Both the position numbers and the translations under genes were made by a program. This document shows positions 9,675 through 18,452 of a stretch of 59,396 bases of DNA, in pieces (position 1 is the first letter of the stretch; the number at the start of each line of letters is the position of its first letter). Source of the stretch: Mycobacterium sp. 1554424.7 (GTDB lineage Bacteria; Actinomycetota; Actinomycetes; Mycobacteriales; Mycobacteriaceae); contig NZ_LZSE01000042.1 in assembly GCF_001665295.1 (NCBI RefSeq), positions 1-59,396 on the forward strand, written 5' to 3'. The notes beneath the pieces were generated by a model. That model saw only the letters and a list, made by a program, of their open reading frames with translations, did not search any database and had not been told where the DNA came from.

Positions 9675-11167
9675 GGGCGCGCCCCCGCCCCCAGCCGCAA
9701 CGCCTTGGTCCCCCACGACCACACCTCGTCGAACAGCTCGGGCTCGCGCGACAATTCCACCCCCAGCGACGGCACCATCTCCTTGAGCGTCGGCGCCCAC
9801 GACTGATACCGGTCGGCGAAGCAGCGCGCCAGCACGTCCAGCATGATCGGCACGGCGGTGGACGCCCCCGGGGAGCCGCCCAGCAGGCCGGCGATGCTGC
9901 CGTCGGCGGCGCTGAGCAGGGTGGTGTTGAAGTCGAGCGCCCCGCCCCGGCGCCGGTCGCGGCGGATCACCTGAACCCGTTGACCCGCCACGATCGGCTC
10001 CCAGTCGGAATCCGTTGCGCTGGGGGCGAATTCGCGCAGCGTGCGCACGCGGTCGGGCTCGGACAGCCGCAGCTGCCCGATCAGGTAGTTGACCAGCGTC
10101 AGCTGGGTGACGCCGACCCCGGCCATCGACAGCAGGTTGTCCGGCTTGATCGAGCGGGGCAGGTCGGTGAAGTGGCCGTGTTTCAAGAACTTCGGCGACC
10201 AGCCCGCGTAGGGCCCGAACACCAGCCACGACTTGCCGTTGACGAACCGAAGGTCCAGATGCAGCGCGCCGAGCGGCGGGGCCCCCGGGGCCGGAACGCC
10301 GTACACCTTGGCGCGGTGTGCGGCGGTGAGCGCCGGGTTGTCGGCGCGCAGGAACCGGCCGCCGATCGGGAAGCCGGCGTAGCCCCTGACCTCTCTGATG
10401 CCCGACTTCTGCAGCAGCGGCAGCGCGTCCCCGCCGGCGCCGACGAACACGAATTTGGCGTTCAGCCGGCGCTTTTCGCCCGTGCGGCGGTTGCGGACCA
10501 GCAGCGCCCAGCTGCCGTCGGATTGGCGGGTCAGGTTGCGGACCTCGTGACCGAACAGCGCCGTTGCGCCGCCCCGCACGCAAAAGCCGGCGAGTTGGCG
10601 CGCCAGCGAACCGAAGTCGACGTCGGTGCCGTCGGCGGCCCAATTGAGCGCGGTCGGCTCCGAGAAGTCCCGTTTGGCGGCCATCAACGGCAGCCGGCGG
10701 GCGAACTCACCCGCGTCGTCGATCAGTTCGGTGCGCGCGAAGAGGGGGTTGTCGGCGAGCGCGCGCTGGCGCCGGCGCAGGTAGTCCACGCGCCGCGCCC
10801 CGCGCACGAAGCTGACGTGCGGGACCAGGTTGAGGAAGCCGCGGTCGGTCAGGATGCCGTTCTCGACCGCGTACGCCCAGAATTGGCGGGTCACCTGGAA
10901 CTGCTCGTTGACGCGCACCGCCTTGCTGACGTCGATCGAGCCGTCGGGGTTCTCCGGGGTGTAGTTCAGCTCGCACAGCGCCGAGTGACCGGTGCCGGCG
11001 TTGTTCCAGGGGCCGCTGCTCTCGGCGGCCACGGCGTCCAGGCGCTCGATCAGCGTGATGTTCCAGTCCGGCTCCAGCCGCCGCAGCAACGCCCCCAGCG
11101 TGGCGCTCATGATGCCGGCGCCGACCAGCGCGACATCGGTGCGTGCGGTTCTGGCTAGCCCTGACAC
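9671..11167 (-). CDS. mqo: malate:quinone oxidoreductase
   Basis: This membrane-peripheral flavoprotein oxidises malate and passes electrons to (mena)quinone. The protein has 498 residues. The N-terminal FAD-binding Rossmann motif [14 protein letters not shown] lies at about 13-26. [20 protein letters not shown] follows, as in the Mqo family, and the tail is [16 protein letters not shown]. The start is GTG 11167. It is the first gene of the minus-strand run into GNAT and the cobalamin genes and is divergent from the hydrolase at 11249. Confidence 0.96.
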   Translation of the reverse strand: MSGLARTARTDVALVGAGIMSATLGALLRRLEPDWNITLIERLDAVAAESSGPWNNAGTGHSALCELNYTPENPDGSIDVSKAVRVNEQFQVTRQFWAYAVENGILTDRGFLNLVPHVSFVRGARRVDYLRRRQRALADNPLFARTELIDDAGEFARRLPLMAAKRDFSEPTALNWAADGTDVDFGSLARQLAGFCVRGGATALFGHEVRNLTRQSDGSWALLVRNRRTGEKRRLNAKFVFVGAGGDALPLLQKSGIREVRGYAGFPIGGRFLRADNPALTAAHRAKVYGVPAPGAPPLGALHLDLRFVNGKSWLVFGPYAGWSPKFLKHGHFTDLPRSIKPDNLLSMAGVGVTQLTLVNYLIGQLRLSEPDRVRTLREFAPSATDSDWEPIVAGQRVQVIRRDRRRGGALDFNTTLLSAADGSIAGLLGGSPGASTAVPIMLDVLARCFADRYQSWAPTLKEMVPSLGVELSREPELFDEVWSWGTKALRLGAGARP

Positions 11168-11248
11168 CGTCCCAGGTTATCCCGGCGCTATCGGGGCGCT
11201 GACGACGTGCGGCCCACTCGTCACCAGCAAAACCTTTAAGCTGGCCTC

Positions 11249-12280
11249 GTGACTGGCTGGGTCCCCGACGTGCTGCCCGGCTATTGGCAACGCACGATCC
11301 CGCTCGGGGCCGATCCCGCCGGCGAGGGCGAGATCGTGGCAACGCTGGTCCGGCGCGGCGAGCCCGCCGGCGCGCAGCACGCCGTCCTGGCCGTGCACGG
11401 CTACACCGACTACTTCTTCCACACCGAGTTGGCCGATCGCTTCGCCGACCGCGGCTTTGCGTTCTACGCGCTGGACCTACAGAAGTGCGGCCGGTCCCGC
11501 CGCGACGGTCAGACCCCGCATTTCATCACCGACCTGGCACACTATGACACCGAACTCGAGCGCGCCCTGTCGGTCGTCCGCGAGCCCGGCCCAACCGGCC
11601 GACGGCCCAAGGTCCTGGTTTACGGCCATTCCTCCGGCGGGCTCATCGTGCCGCTGTGGCTCGACCGGTTGCGCCGGCGCGATCCGGCGGCGCACGCCGG
11701 CGTCGGCGGCTTGGTACTCAACAGCCCGTTCCTCGATCTGCACGGTCCCGCGGTGCTGCGCCACTCCGCGACCGCGGCGGTGATCGCCGGCCTGTCCCGG
11801 GTGCGGTCCAAGGGCGTGGTCCGCGGGCCCAGCGAGGGCGGCTACGGCACCACCCTGCACCGCGACTACCACGGCGAGTTCGACTACAACCTGCAGTGGA
11901 AGCCGCTGGGCGGCTTCCCGATCACCCTTGGCTGGCTGCACGCCATCCGCCGCGGCCAGGCGCGGCTGCACCGCGGCCTCGACGTCGGGGTGCCCAACCT
12001 GATCCTGCGTTCCGATCACACCGTGGCCGAAACCACCGATCCGGAGTCCATGCAATCCGGTGACGCGGTCCTCGACGTCAACCAGATCGCCAAGTGGGCC
12101 GGCTGCATCGGGAATCGCACCACCATCGTCCCGGTGCCCGACGCCAAGCACGACGTGTTCCTGTCTCTGAACCGCGCGCGCCGGACCGCGTACCGCGAAC
12201 TCGACCTGTGGCTGGACCACTACCTGCGCAACGAGACCACCGCCGACAGCCCAGGTTCGGCATCCTCGGGGAAGGGGTGA
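11249..12280 (+). CDS. alpha/beta hydrolase, lysophospholipase-like (Rv2854-like)
   Basis: This is a 343-residue serine hydrolase. The oxyanion-hole segment VHGYTDYFF is at 49-57, and the nucleophile elbow GHSSG at 126-130 puts Ser128 in the active site. The likely catalytic His lies in DAKHDVF near the C-terminus. It belongs to the lysophospholipase/monoglyceride-lipase-like group, but the true substrate is unknown. The start is GTG 11249. It is followed after 10 bp by mtr, the same order as in M. tuberculosis. Confidence 0.9.
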   Translation: MTGWVPDVLPGYWQRTIPLGADPAGEGEIVATLVRRGEPAGAQHAVLAVHGYTDYFFHTELADRFADRGFAFYALDLQKCGRSRRDGQTPHFITDLAHYDTELERALSVVREPGPTGRRPKVLVYGHSSGGLIVPLWLDRLRRRDPAAHAGVGGLVLNSPFLDLHGPAVLRHSATAAVIAGLSRVRSKGVVRGPSEGGYGTTLHRDYHGEFDYNLQWKPLGGFPITLGWLHAIRRGQARLHRGLDVGVPNLILRSDHTVAETTDPESMQSGDAVLDVNQIAKWAGCIGNRTTIVPVPDAKHDVFLSLNRARRTAYRELDLWLDHYLRNETTADSPGSASSGKG

Positions 12281-12290
12281 GGGCCCGGGC

Positions 12291-13670
12291 ATGGAAACGT
12301 ACGACATCGCCATCATCGGAACCGGTTCGGGCAACACCATTCTCGACGACCGCTACGCCGGCAAGCGCGCGGCGATCTGCGAGCAGGGCACCTTCGGCGG
12401 CACCTGCCTCAACGTCGGGTGCATCCCGACGAAGATGTTCGTCTACGCCGCCGAGGTCGCCGCGGGTATCCGGGGCGCGGCCCGCTATGGCATCGACGCG
12501 CACGTCGACGGGGTGCGCTGGGACGAGATCGTCTCGCGCGTCTTCGGACGCATCGACCCCATCTCGATGAGCGGCGAGGAGTACCGCCGCTCGCTGCCCA
12601 ATGTCGATCTGTACGAACGGCACACCCGGTTCAGGCCGGTTCAGCCCGACGGGCGATACCTGTTGCGCACCGACGCGGGCGAAGAATTCACCGCCGATCA
12701 GGTGGTGATCGCGGCGGGCTCGCGTCCGGTGATCCCGTCGACCATCCTCGCGTCCGACGTGCTTTACCACACCAGCGACACCATCATGCGCATCCCCGAG
12801 CTGCCCGAGCACCTGGTGATCATCGGAAGCGGCTTTGTGGCAACGGAATTCGCGCACATCTTTTCCGCGCTCGGCGTGCGGGTCACTCTCGTCGTCCGGG
12901 GCTCCACGCTGCTGCGGCACTTCGACGACACCATCTGCCAGCGGTTTACCCGCGTCGCCGCGCGCAAATGGGAGCTGCGCACCCACCGGATGGTCGCGCG
13001 CGCCGCCAACCGCGGCTCCGGCGTCTCCCTCGAACTCGACGACGGCTCCACCCTGAACGCCGACCTGCTGCTGGTGGCGACGGGCCGGCTGCCCAACGGC
13101 GACCTGCTGGACGCCGAGCAGGCCGGCATCGACGTGGAGAACGGCCGGGTGGTGGTCGACGAATACCAAAGAACCTCGGCGCGCGGCGTTTTCGCGCTCG
13201 GCGACGTCTCGTCGCCCTACCAGCTCAAGCACGTCGCCAACCACGAGGCCCGCGTCGTGCAGCACAACCTGCTGCGCGACTGGGACGACACCGAGTCGAT
13301 GGCCGTGACCGATCACCGGTTCGTGCCGTCGGCGGTGTTCACCGATCCGCAGCTGGCGACCGTCGGCCTCACCGAAAACCAGGCCATCGCACGCGGATTC
13401 GACATCTCGGTCGCGGTCCAGGACTACGCCGACGTCGCCTACGGCTGGGCGATGGAGGACACCACCGGCATCGTCAAACTCATCGCCGAACGCAACAGCG
13501 GGTGCCTGCTGGGTGCCCACATCATGGGACACCAGGCATCGTCGATCATCCAGCCGCTGATCCAGGCGATGAGCTTCGGCCTGACCGCCGCCGAGATGGC
13601 GCGCGGCCAGTACTGGATCCATCCGGCGCTGCCCGAGGTGGTCGAGAACGCGCTACTGGGGCTGAGCTGA
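12291..13670 (+). CDS. mtr: mycothione reductase
   Basis: This cytosolic NADPH-dependent flavoenzyme reduces mycothiol disulfide. The protein has 459 residues. The FAD motif IIGTGSG is at 8-14. The redox-active pair Cys39/Cys44 is in GGTCLNVGC. The NADPH-binding VIIGSGFVATEFA is mid-protein, and the C-terminal HPALPE holds the catalytic His. Mycothiol use is specific to actinobacteria, which supports the taxonomic call. The 3' end overlaps the stop region of the convergent Fur-family gene by 18 bp. Confidence 0.97.
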   Translation: METYDIAIIGTGSGNTILDDRYAGKRAAICEQGTFGGTCLNVGCIPTKMFVYAAEVAAGIRGAARYGIDAHVDGVRWDEIVSRVFGRIDPISMSGEEYRRSLPNVDLYERHTRFRPVQPDGRYLLRTDAGEEFTADQVVIAAGSRPVIPSTILASDVLYHTSDTIMRIPELPEHLVIIGSGFVATEFAHIFSALGVRVTLVVRGSTLLRHFDDTICQRFTRVAARKWELRTHRMVARAANRGSGVSLELDDGSTLNADLLLVATGRLPNGDLLDAEQAGIDVENGRVVVDEYQRTSARGVFALGDVSSPYQLKHVANHEARVVQHNLLRDWDDTESMAVTDHRFVPSAVFTDPQLATVGLTENQAIARGFDISVAVQDYADVAYGWAMEDTTGIVKLIAERNSGCLLGAHIMGHQASSIIQPLIQAMSFGLTAAEMARGQYWIHPALPEVVENALLGLS

Positions 13671-14129
13671 CCTCTGGCACTGCGGGCACAGCCCGTGCAG
13701 CGTCAGGCCGGCCGCCTCCGACAGCGCGAAGGAACTGCCCGCCATCGCGTGCTCGAGGGCCGAGCTCAGCTGCCGGGCGGGCACCTCGATGATCGAGCCG
13801 CACCGCGTGCACACCGCGTGGTGGTGGGGCGCGGTGGCCAGGCCGTAGGTGGTCACGCCGCCCTCCAGGGTCAGCGCGTGCAGCACGCCCTGATCGACCA
13901 GCGTGGTCACCGTGCGGTAGATCGTCGCCACGTCGGGCGGCTGGGCGCCGGGCGGCAGGCACGCGCGCACCCGCTGGTGGATCTCCGCCACCGGCAGGTG
14001 CCCGTTGACCGGCTCGAGCACCGCCAACACCTGGATCCGCGACGCCATGCGCCGCAGCCCGTGGGCCCGCAGGAGGTCACCGATCCGTTCGGTGACGGCC
14101 GGGTCCAGCGCCGGGGACTTGGGCGTCAT
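13653..14129 (-). CDS. Fur-family metalloregulator, probably nickel-responsive (Nur-like)
   Basis: This is a 158-residue Fur-family repressor with an N-terminal winged helix (DVATIYRTVTTLVDQGVL is the recognition region, 66-83). The dimerisation domain has a structural zinc site, Cys107/Cys110 and Cys148/Cys151, and a His cluster at 102-104. It is divergent from the Ni/Co transporter nicT and absent from the equivalent M. tuberculosis locus as I remember it. A Nur-type box (14183-14199) lies in the shared gap, and a perfect one precedes the hydrogenase genes. I infer nickel sensing; zinc (Zur) or another metal is possible. The start is ATG 14129. Confidence 0.85.
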   Translation of the reverse strand: MTPKSPALDPAVTERIGDLLRAHGLRRMASRIQVLAVLEPVNGHLPVAEIHQRVRACLPPGAQPPDVATIYRTVTTLVDQGVLHALTLEGGVTTYGLATAPHHHAVCTRCGSIIEVPARQLSSALEHAMAGSSFALSEAAGLTLHGLCPQCQRSAQPQ

Positions 14130-14136
14130 GTTCTCA

Positions 14137-14152
14137 GTGTCGCGGCCGACAC
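14137..14152. promoter_or_regulatory. small inverted repeat 5' of the Fur-family gene
   Basis: GTGTCG-CGGC-CGACAC is a perfect 6-bp-arm dyad 8 bp upstream of the Fur-family ATG, in its 5' untranslated region. It could be an operator or an RNA hairpin near the ribosome binding site. The function is unproven. Confidence 0.3.
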
Positions 14153-14182
14153 CCGGGATTGCCAGTTTTCTCCGTGCGGCTT

Positions 14183-14199
14183 CTGCAATCCACTTGCAC
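14183..14199. promoter_or_regulatory. near-match Nur box in the fur/nicT divergent promoter
   Basis: CTGCAA-TCCAC-TTGCAC matches the Streptomyces Nur consensus TTGCAA-N5-TTGCAA at 10 of 12 arm positions with the correct 5-bp spacer. It lies 29 bp upstream of the nicT start and 54 bp upstream of the Fur-family start, a suitable place to repress either promoter. Confidence 0.5.
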
Positions 14200-14227
14200 T
14201 TGGCTCGCGGCCCCTCCTAGTGTCGTG

Positions 14228-15325
14228 ATGGTGGCCGGCAAGCTTCGAAACGCGTTGGCGACGGCGGAGTGGTGGCGGCTGGGATCGATGCTGGCCGTGA
14301 TCGCCGCGCTGCACCTGATCGGCTGGGGCATCCTGGTGCTGATCGTGGATCCCGCGCGGCTGAGCCTGGGGGGCAAGGCTTTTGGCATCGGCGTCGGCCT
14401 GACGGCCTATACCCTGGGCATGCGGCACGCCTTCGACGCCGACCACATCGCCGCCATCGACAACACCACCCGCAAGCTGATGAGCGACGGGCAGCGCCCG
14501 CTTGCCGTCGGCTTCTTCTTCTCGCTGGGCCACTCCACGGTGGTGTTCGCACTCGCGCTGCTGCTCGCGACCGGGGTCAGGGCCGTCGTCGGACCGGTCG
14601 AGGACGACTCCTCGACGCTGCATCACTACACCGGCCTGATCGGCACCAGCGTGTCCGGCGTCTTCCTCTACCTGATCGCGGTCCTCAACGTGGTCGTGCT
14701 GGTCGGCATCCTGCGCGTGTTCGCGCGCCTGCGCCGCGGCCGATACGACGTAGCGGAACTCGAGCAACAGTTGCAGAACCGCGGGTTGATCAACCGGTTC
14801 CTCGGCCGCGTCACCCGATCGATCACCAAGTCCTGGCACCTCTACCCGGTCGGGCTGCTGTTCGGGCTGGGTTTCGACACCGCCACCGAGATCGCGCTGC
14901 TGGTGCTGGCGGGCACCAGCGCCGCGGCCGGCCTGCCGTGGTACGCCATCCTGTGCCTGCCGGTGCTGTTCACCGCCGGCATGTGCCTGCTGGACACCAT
15001 CGATGGATCGTTCATGAACTTCGCCTACGGCTGGGCGTTCGCCAGCCCGCTGCGCAAGATCTACTACAACATCACCATCACCGCGCTGTCGGTGGCGATC
15101 GCGCTGCTGATCGGGACCGTCGAGCTGCTCGGGCTGTTCGCCGGCCAGCTGGGGTGGCGGGGCCCCTTCTGGCAGTGGCTGGGCGGCCTCGACCTCAATG
15201 CCGTCGGCTTCGCCGTCGTCGGCATGTTCGTGCTCACCTGGGCGGTCGCCCTGCTGGTGTGGCGCTACGGGCGCTTCGAGGAAAAGTGGGGTTCGTCCTC
15301 GCTGGAGCCCGGGTCCGCGAGTTAG
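14228..15325 (+). CDS. nicT: HoxN/HupN/NixA-family nickel/cobalt permease
   Basis: This is a high-affinity Ni2+/Co2+ importer of the inner membrane, with eight helices. The family signature H-X4-D-H is at His67-Asp72-His73 (HAFDADH), and a second signature, FDTATE, lies in the GLGFDTATEIALL segment. I chose ATG 14228, giving 365 residues and MVAGKLRNAL; GTG 14225 is also possible, and a longer frame from 14159 would run over the Nur box. M. tuberculosis NicT (372 aa) is very similar from TAEWWRLG onward. It supplies metal for both the hydrogenase and cobalamin genes nearby. Confidence 0.96.
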   Translation: MVAGKLRNALATAEWWRLGSMLAVIAALHLIGWGILVLIVDPARLSLGGKAFGIGVGLTAYTLGMRHAFDADHIAAIDNTTRKLMSDGQRPLAVGFFFSLGHSTVVFALALLLATGVRAVVGPVEDDSSTLHHYTGLIGTSVSGVFLYLIAVLNVVVLVGILRVFARLRRGRYDVAELEQQLQNRGLINRFLGRVTRSITKSWHLYPVGLLFGLGFDTATEIALLVLAGTSAAAGLPWYAILCLPVLFTAGMCLLDTIDGSFMNFAYGWAFASPLRKIYYNITITALSVAIALLIGTVELLGLFAGQLGWRGPFWQWLGGLDLNAVGFAVVGMFVLTWAVALLVWRYGRFEEKWGSSSLEPGSAS

Positions 15326-15349
15326 CGCCGGGACGCGAGGATTGAGGTC

Positions 15350-16048
15350 ATGCATCCCAGGTTGACCGCGCGGGTGGAACGAAGCCGGTCGATGCCCGTC
15401 CTTGTATGGCAATTCGCCGAGCCTCGACTGTGCATCTCGTCGGGCCCGCTCGGCGGCGGCATCGGCGCCCGGGACTGGGTGGTCAACGCGACGGTCCCCC
15501 TCGATTACCACCGGACCGATCCCGACCGCCACCTGACCGAGATCGGCACCGCCCTCAAGCTTTCCGGCGCCGGCTGCGGGCTGCTCACCGCGGTCGACGT
15601 GAGCCGGCACCACCGCGCCGACGACGGCGGCGTGCATGCCGTCGCAACGGTTGGGCTCTCCAGCCCGGCCTGGGCGGCCGCGCCGGACCGGCACTTCCGC
15701 CGCGAGTTGCGGTCCGGCGTCCCAACGACCGACGGTGACGGGCACCGGGTGGGGACGATCAACATCGTGGTTGCGGTGCCGGTGCGGCTGTCGCAGGCCG
15801 CCCTCGTCAACGCCGTGGCAACCGCGACGGAGGCGAAAGTGCAAGCGTTGTACGACACCGGGGTGCCGGCCACCGGAACCGCCTCGGACGCGGTTGTTGT
15901 GCACTGCCCGACGGACGGGACCCCGGAGACGTACGGCGGGCCGCGCTCGGCGTTCGGCGCCCGCATCGCACGAGCGGTCCACGCGGCCGTGCTTGCCGGT
16001 GCCCGGTCCTGGATTTCAGGATCTTCTGAGCGGCGCTACGACCCATAG
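15350..16048 (+). CDS. CbiZ-like adenosylcobinamide amidohydrolase
   Basis: CbiZ enzymes cut the aminopropanol side chain from (adenosyl)cobinamide to give cobyric acid, allowing salvage of incomplete corrinoids. The 232 residues show CbiZ-family features: [16 protein letters not shown] (about 43-58), [11 protein letters not shown], and a [21 protein letters not shown] segment. It follows nicT by 24 bp and is probably co-transcribed with it. It overlaps the end of the convergent PPE gene (16036) by 13 bp. The start is ATG 15350; an internal ATG is possible at residue 15. Recognition is by motif only, so the substrate is inferred. Confidence 0.8.
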   Translation: MHPRLTARVERSRSMPVLVWQFAEPRLCISSGPLGGGIGARDWVVNATVPLDYHRTDPDRHLTEIGTALKLSGAGCGLLTAVDVSRHHRADDGGVHAVATVGLSSPAWAAAPDRHFRRELRSGVPTTDGDGHRVGTINIVVAVPVRLSQAALVNAVATATEAKVQALYDTGVPATGTASDAVVVHCPTDGTPETYGGPRSAFGARIARAVHAAVLAGARSWISGSSERRYDP

Positions 16049-17745
16049 CCCCCGTCGGACGGGTCCAGCGGCGTTGGTGAGTCGCCGCTCCAGGTGCTCG
16101 GAATCATCGGCATGCGCGGGCCGCCGTCGAAGGCATCGTCGGCGAGCATGGTCAACCCCGCCGGTCCGGCGCCGGTTTTGGTGACTATTCCGGGGAAGCC
16201 CGCAGGCGCGGCGCCCGTCGCGGATGCCGCCACGGCGCCGACGCCCGCATTGCTGTCGTCGTCCAAATCCATGTATTCGTAACCGCGCCCGAGCATCTGC
16301 GCCCGCGTGCGCCGGCGCCGCTGCGTTCTGTTCTTTTCTATGGGTGTGGCCGCGGTCGCCGGGGCCGCGGCGGCGTCGAGTTGCGGCGCCTTCTTTCGGG
16401 CCTTGCCGGCCGCCGCCGCGCCGGCAACCGCGCTCAGATCGCCCACCAGATAGGCGAAGCCTTCCATGCCAACACCGATGCCCGCCCCGGTCATCGCCGG
16501 TGGGGTGGCCGACGGCGGGGGCGCCGCGGGTGTGGCGGCCGGCGCGGTGGCCTCCACGGGAGCCGGCGTCGGAGAAGAGGCGGGGGTCGGGATGCCGGGG
16601 GACAGCGCAAGGGCCGGCGGCATGATGGGCGGCCCGACGGGGGGTACCGGCGGCACGGCGGCCAGTCCCGCCAAGCCGGCGAGGCCGATCGGCGCCACCG
16701 CGCCAGCCGCCAACGTCACTATCGGAGCGGTTATCAGGGGCACGAAAACCGTCAGGACCACGGCAGTCTGCTCCAGCAGCGTCTTGAGCAACGCAATGGT
16801 GTCGGTGATGATCGTGCCGACGGCTTCGACGGTGGTGAACAGGATGGTGAAACCGATCGTCGCCGGATCGCCGCTGGCGAGCGCCGCCGTCATATCGAGT
16901 CCGATAAAGAAGAACGTTTCCGACAGATACGCGACATACGAGCCGATATCCATCGGGTAGCCCAGGGCGAACGCGATGTTGGACGGACTGAGAAAGATCA
17001 GTGGGTTGCCCAGCAGGGGCAGGTAGGGATCAAACCCGGAAAACATCGCAGCGAAGAAGGGGTTGTTGTACAGCGCGTTGCTCAGCGGTTCCAACACGTT
17101 GTTCCAGTAGTCGACGAAACCAATCTTCGTCAGCCAGGCCATGACCCGGTCCTCCGTGTCGGGAGGCAGCGGAAATTCTTTGTAGAACGCTTCCACCAGC
17201 GCATGAAGATTCACGATCTTCGGCGCCGCCGGCACCTGCGGTGACGAGGCCACCGCGGCGGTCGAGGCCGCCTGGTAGATGCCCATCACGGTCGCGGCCT
17301 GGATCCACATCCGCGCATAGTCAGCCTCATTCAGTGCGATGGGGATGGTGTTGATGCCGAAGAAATTCGTCCCCAGCAACGCCGCGTGGGTGGCGTGGTT
17401 GGCGGCCAGCTCGGCCAGGGTGGGCATCGCGGCGAGGGCGATGGTGTAGGCGGTGGCCGCAGCTTGATGTCGGAGGGCGGCCGCCGCGCCGTCGGCGGCG
17501 GCCAGCGTGAGCCAGGCAATATGCGGGGCGTGGCCGGCCACATACGCCGCCGCGCTGGGGCCCTCCCATGCGCCGGCCTGCACCCCCGCCATCAGCGCGG
17601 TCAGCTCCTCGGCCGTCTCGGAGTACGCGATGCTCAACGAGATCCACGACTCTGCCGCGGCCAGTAGCGGACCGGGCCCCGGCCCGCCGCTCAGCAGCGC
17701 CGAATGGATCTCTGGCGGTGAAGCCATCCAGATTGGGCCGGTCAT
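16036..17745 (-). CDS. PPE protein, PPW subfamily (PPE2-like), downstream of a B12 riboswitch
   Basis: This is a 569-residue PPE protein, presumably exported or surface-associated through a type VII system. The N-terminal PPE domain starts [12 protein letters not shown] with Pro10-Pro11-Glu12, contains the WEG helix turn near residue 59, and has [15 protein letters not shown] in the conserved middle. A hydrophobic region and a Pro/Ala-rich linker follow. Then comes a basic stretch of Arg residues ([12 protein letters not shown]) and the C-terminal PxxPxxW motif PMIPSTW that defines the PPW group. M. tuberculosis PPE2 (Rv0256c) has the same start and also lies behind a cobalamin riboswitch. 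I chose ATG 17745; the upstream extension reads through the riboswitch and is not protein. Confidence 0.92.
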   Translation of the reverse strand: MTGPIWMASPPEIHSALLSGGPGPGPLLAAAESWISLSIAYSETAEELTALMAGVQAGAWEGPSAAAYVAGHAPHIAWLTLAAADGAAAALRHQAAATAYTIALAAMPTLAELAANHATHAALLGTNFFGINTIPIALNEADYARMWIQAATVMGIYQAASTAAVASSPQVPAAPKIVNLHALVEAFYKEFPLPPDTEDRVMAWLTKIGFVDYWNNVLEPLSNALYNNPFFAAMFSGFDPYLPLLGNPLIFLSPSNIAFALGYPMDIGSYVAYLSETFFFIGLDMTAALASGDPATIGFTILFTTVEAVGTIITDTIALLKTLLEQTAVVLTVFVPLITAPIVTLAAGAVAPIGLAGLAGLAAVPPVPPVGPPIMPPALALSPGIPTPASSPTPAPVEATAPAATPAAPPPSATPPAMTGAGIGVGMEGFAYLVGDLSAVAGAAAAGKARKKAPQLDAAAAPATAATPIEKNRTQRRRRTRAQMLGRGYEYMDLDDDSNAGVGAVAASATGAAPAGFPGIVTKTGAGPAGLTMLADDAFDGGPRMPMIPSTWSGDSPTPLDPSDGGYGS

Positions 17746-17839
17746 CGGAGACGACCGAATTCGACAGTGATGGTTCGACAACGAAATTGCGGCGCCATGA
17801 CAGGCCAGCTCTCTCGGGGTACTCCGCCCCGGGTAGCAG

Positions 17840-17995
17840 GACACGATGACGCGAGTCTCCTGGCTCTCGGATCGCTGCTCGCCTCGCCTTCCGACCGGTG
17901 GCCGTGGCTTCGTGAGGTTCGCTCCCCGATGACAGTGGCGGGACCGCGCCGGATTCGCACCGGCTTCCTGCGTCGTCATCGCCTTACGCGCAAGA
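17840..17995 (-). promoter_or_regulatory. cobalamin (B12) riboswitch in the PPE leader
   Basis: Read on the minus strand, this leader has GAAGCCGGTGCGAATCCGGC, then GCGGTCCCGCCACTGT containing the B12-box-like GCCACTG, and further on GAGAGCCAGGAGACTCGCGT. That is the conserved core order of the cobalamin riboswitch (core at 17931-17968; 3' element about 17850-17870). The PPE ATG is 95 bp further downstream. Between them a short GC hairpin (CGGGG...CCCCG, about 17818-17834) could be a terminator or a ribosome-site-masking stem. Bound adenosylcobalamin would be expected to shut the PPE gene off. The exact 5' and 3' limits are estimates. Confidence 0.88.
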
Positions 17996-18020
17996 TTGTC
18001 GCACGCCGACATCGTCCCGG

Positions 18021-18060
18021 GCCTGAACTCACCAGAATCGAGTTGCGCTTGGGTTCAGGC
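18021..18060. promoter_or_regulatory. 8-bp inverted repeat upstream of hypA
   Basis: GCCTGAAC (18021-18028) and GTTCAGGC (18053-18060) form a perfect dyad with a 24-bp spacer, 29 bp upstream of the hypA ATG. It may be an operator or leader hairpin for the hyp operon. No Nur-type box is seen here. Confidence 0.25.
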
Positions 18061-18088
18061 AACCACCATTTCGGTGTAGAAAAGTGCC

Positions 18089-18424
18089 ATGCACGAGCTG
18101 TCGCTGTGCGAGGCCATCGCCGGTCTGGTGAAGACCCACGCCGAGGGCCGGCACGTCGACGTGGTGCGGGTGCGGATCGGTGCGCTGCGCCAGGTGGTGC
18201 CGGAATCGCTGTCGTTCTGCTGGACGCTGGTCCGCGATTCCGAGGACATGCCGGACGCCGAGCTGGAACTCGAGTGCGTCGGCGCCGAGGTGCGCTGCCG
18301 TTCGTGCGGGCGTCAATCCGAGATCACGTCGGCCTGGTCCCTCTGGTGCCCGCAGTGCGACAGCCCCGACGTCGAGGTGCTGCACGGCAACGAATTCCTG
18401 GTGACGTCCTTGGACGTCTCGTGA
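18089..18424 (+). CDS. hypA: hydrogenase nickel incorporation protein HypA
   Basis: This nickel metallochaperone works with HypB to load Ni into the hydrogenase large subunit. The protein has 111 residues. The Ni-binding N-terminus is Met1-His2-Glu3, and the zinc site has Cys70/Cys73 (CRSC) and Cys87/Cys90 (CPQC). It is the first gene of the hydrogenase island, divergent from the riboswitch-PPE gene, and 28 bp from hypB. The start is ATG 18089. Confidence 0.96.
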   Translation: MHELSLCEAIAGLVKTHAEGRHVDVVRVRIGALRQVVPESLSFCWTLVRDSEDMPDAELELECVGAEVRCRSCGRQSEITSAWSLWCPQCDSPDVEVLHGNEFLVTSLDVS

Positions 18425-18452
18425 AAAACGCTCCACCCGAACGGATTTGACC

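Noticed and set aside
12078-13622. 514-residue open frame antisense to mtr
   Set aside because: Shadow of a conserved flavoenzyme with all catalytic motifs on the other strand.
14126-15982. 618-residue open frame antisense to nicT and cbiZ
   Set aside because: It spans two real genes and the Nur box. The composition is rich in His, Gln and Arg, as expected of antisense translation.
17930-17990. tRNA-like cloverleaf in the PPE leader
   Set aside because: The GGTGCGAATCC string resembles a T-loop but belongs to the cobalamin riboswitch core. No acceptor or anticodon arms were found.
17746-18012. N-terminal 89-residue extension of the PPE frame
   Set aside because: The extension translates the B12 riboswitch and has no PPE character. 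The canonical [12 protein letters not shown] start is at 17745.
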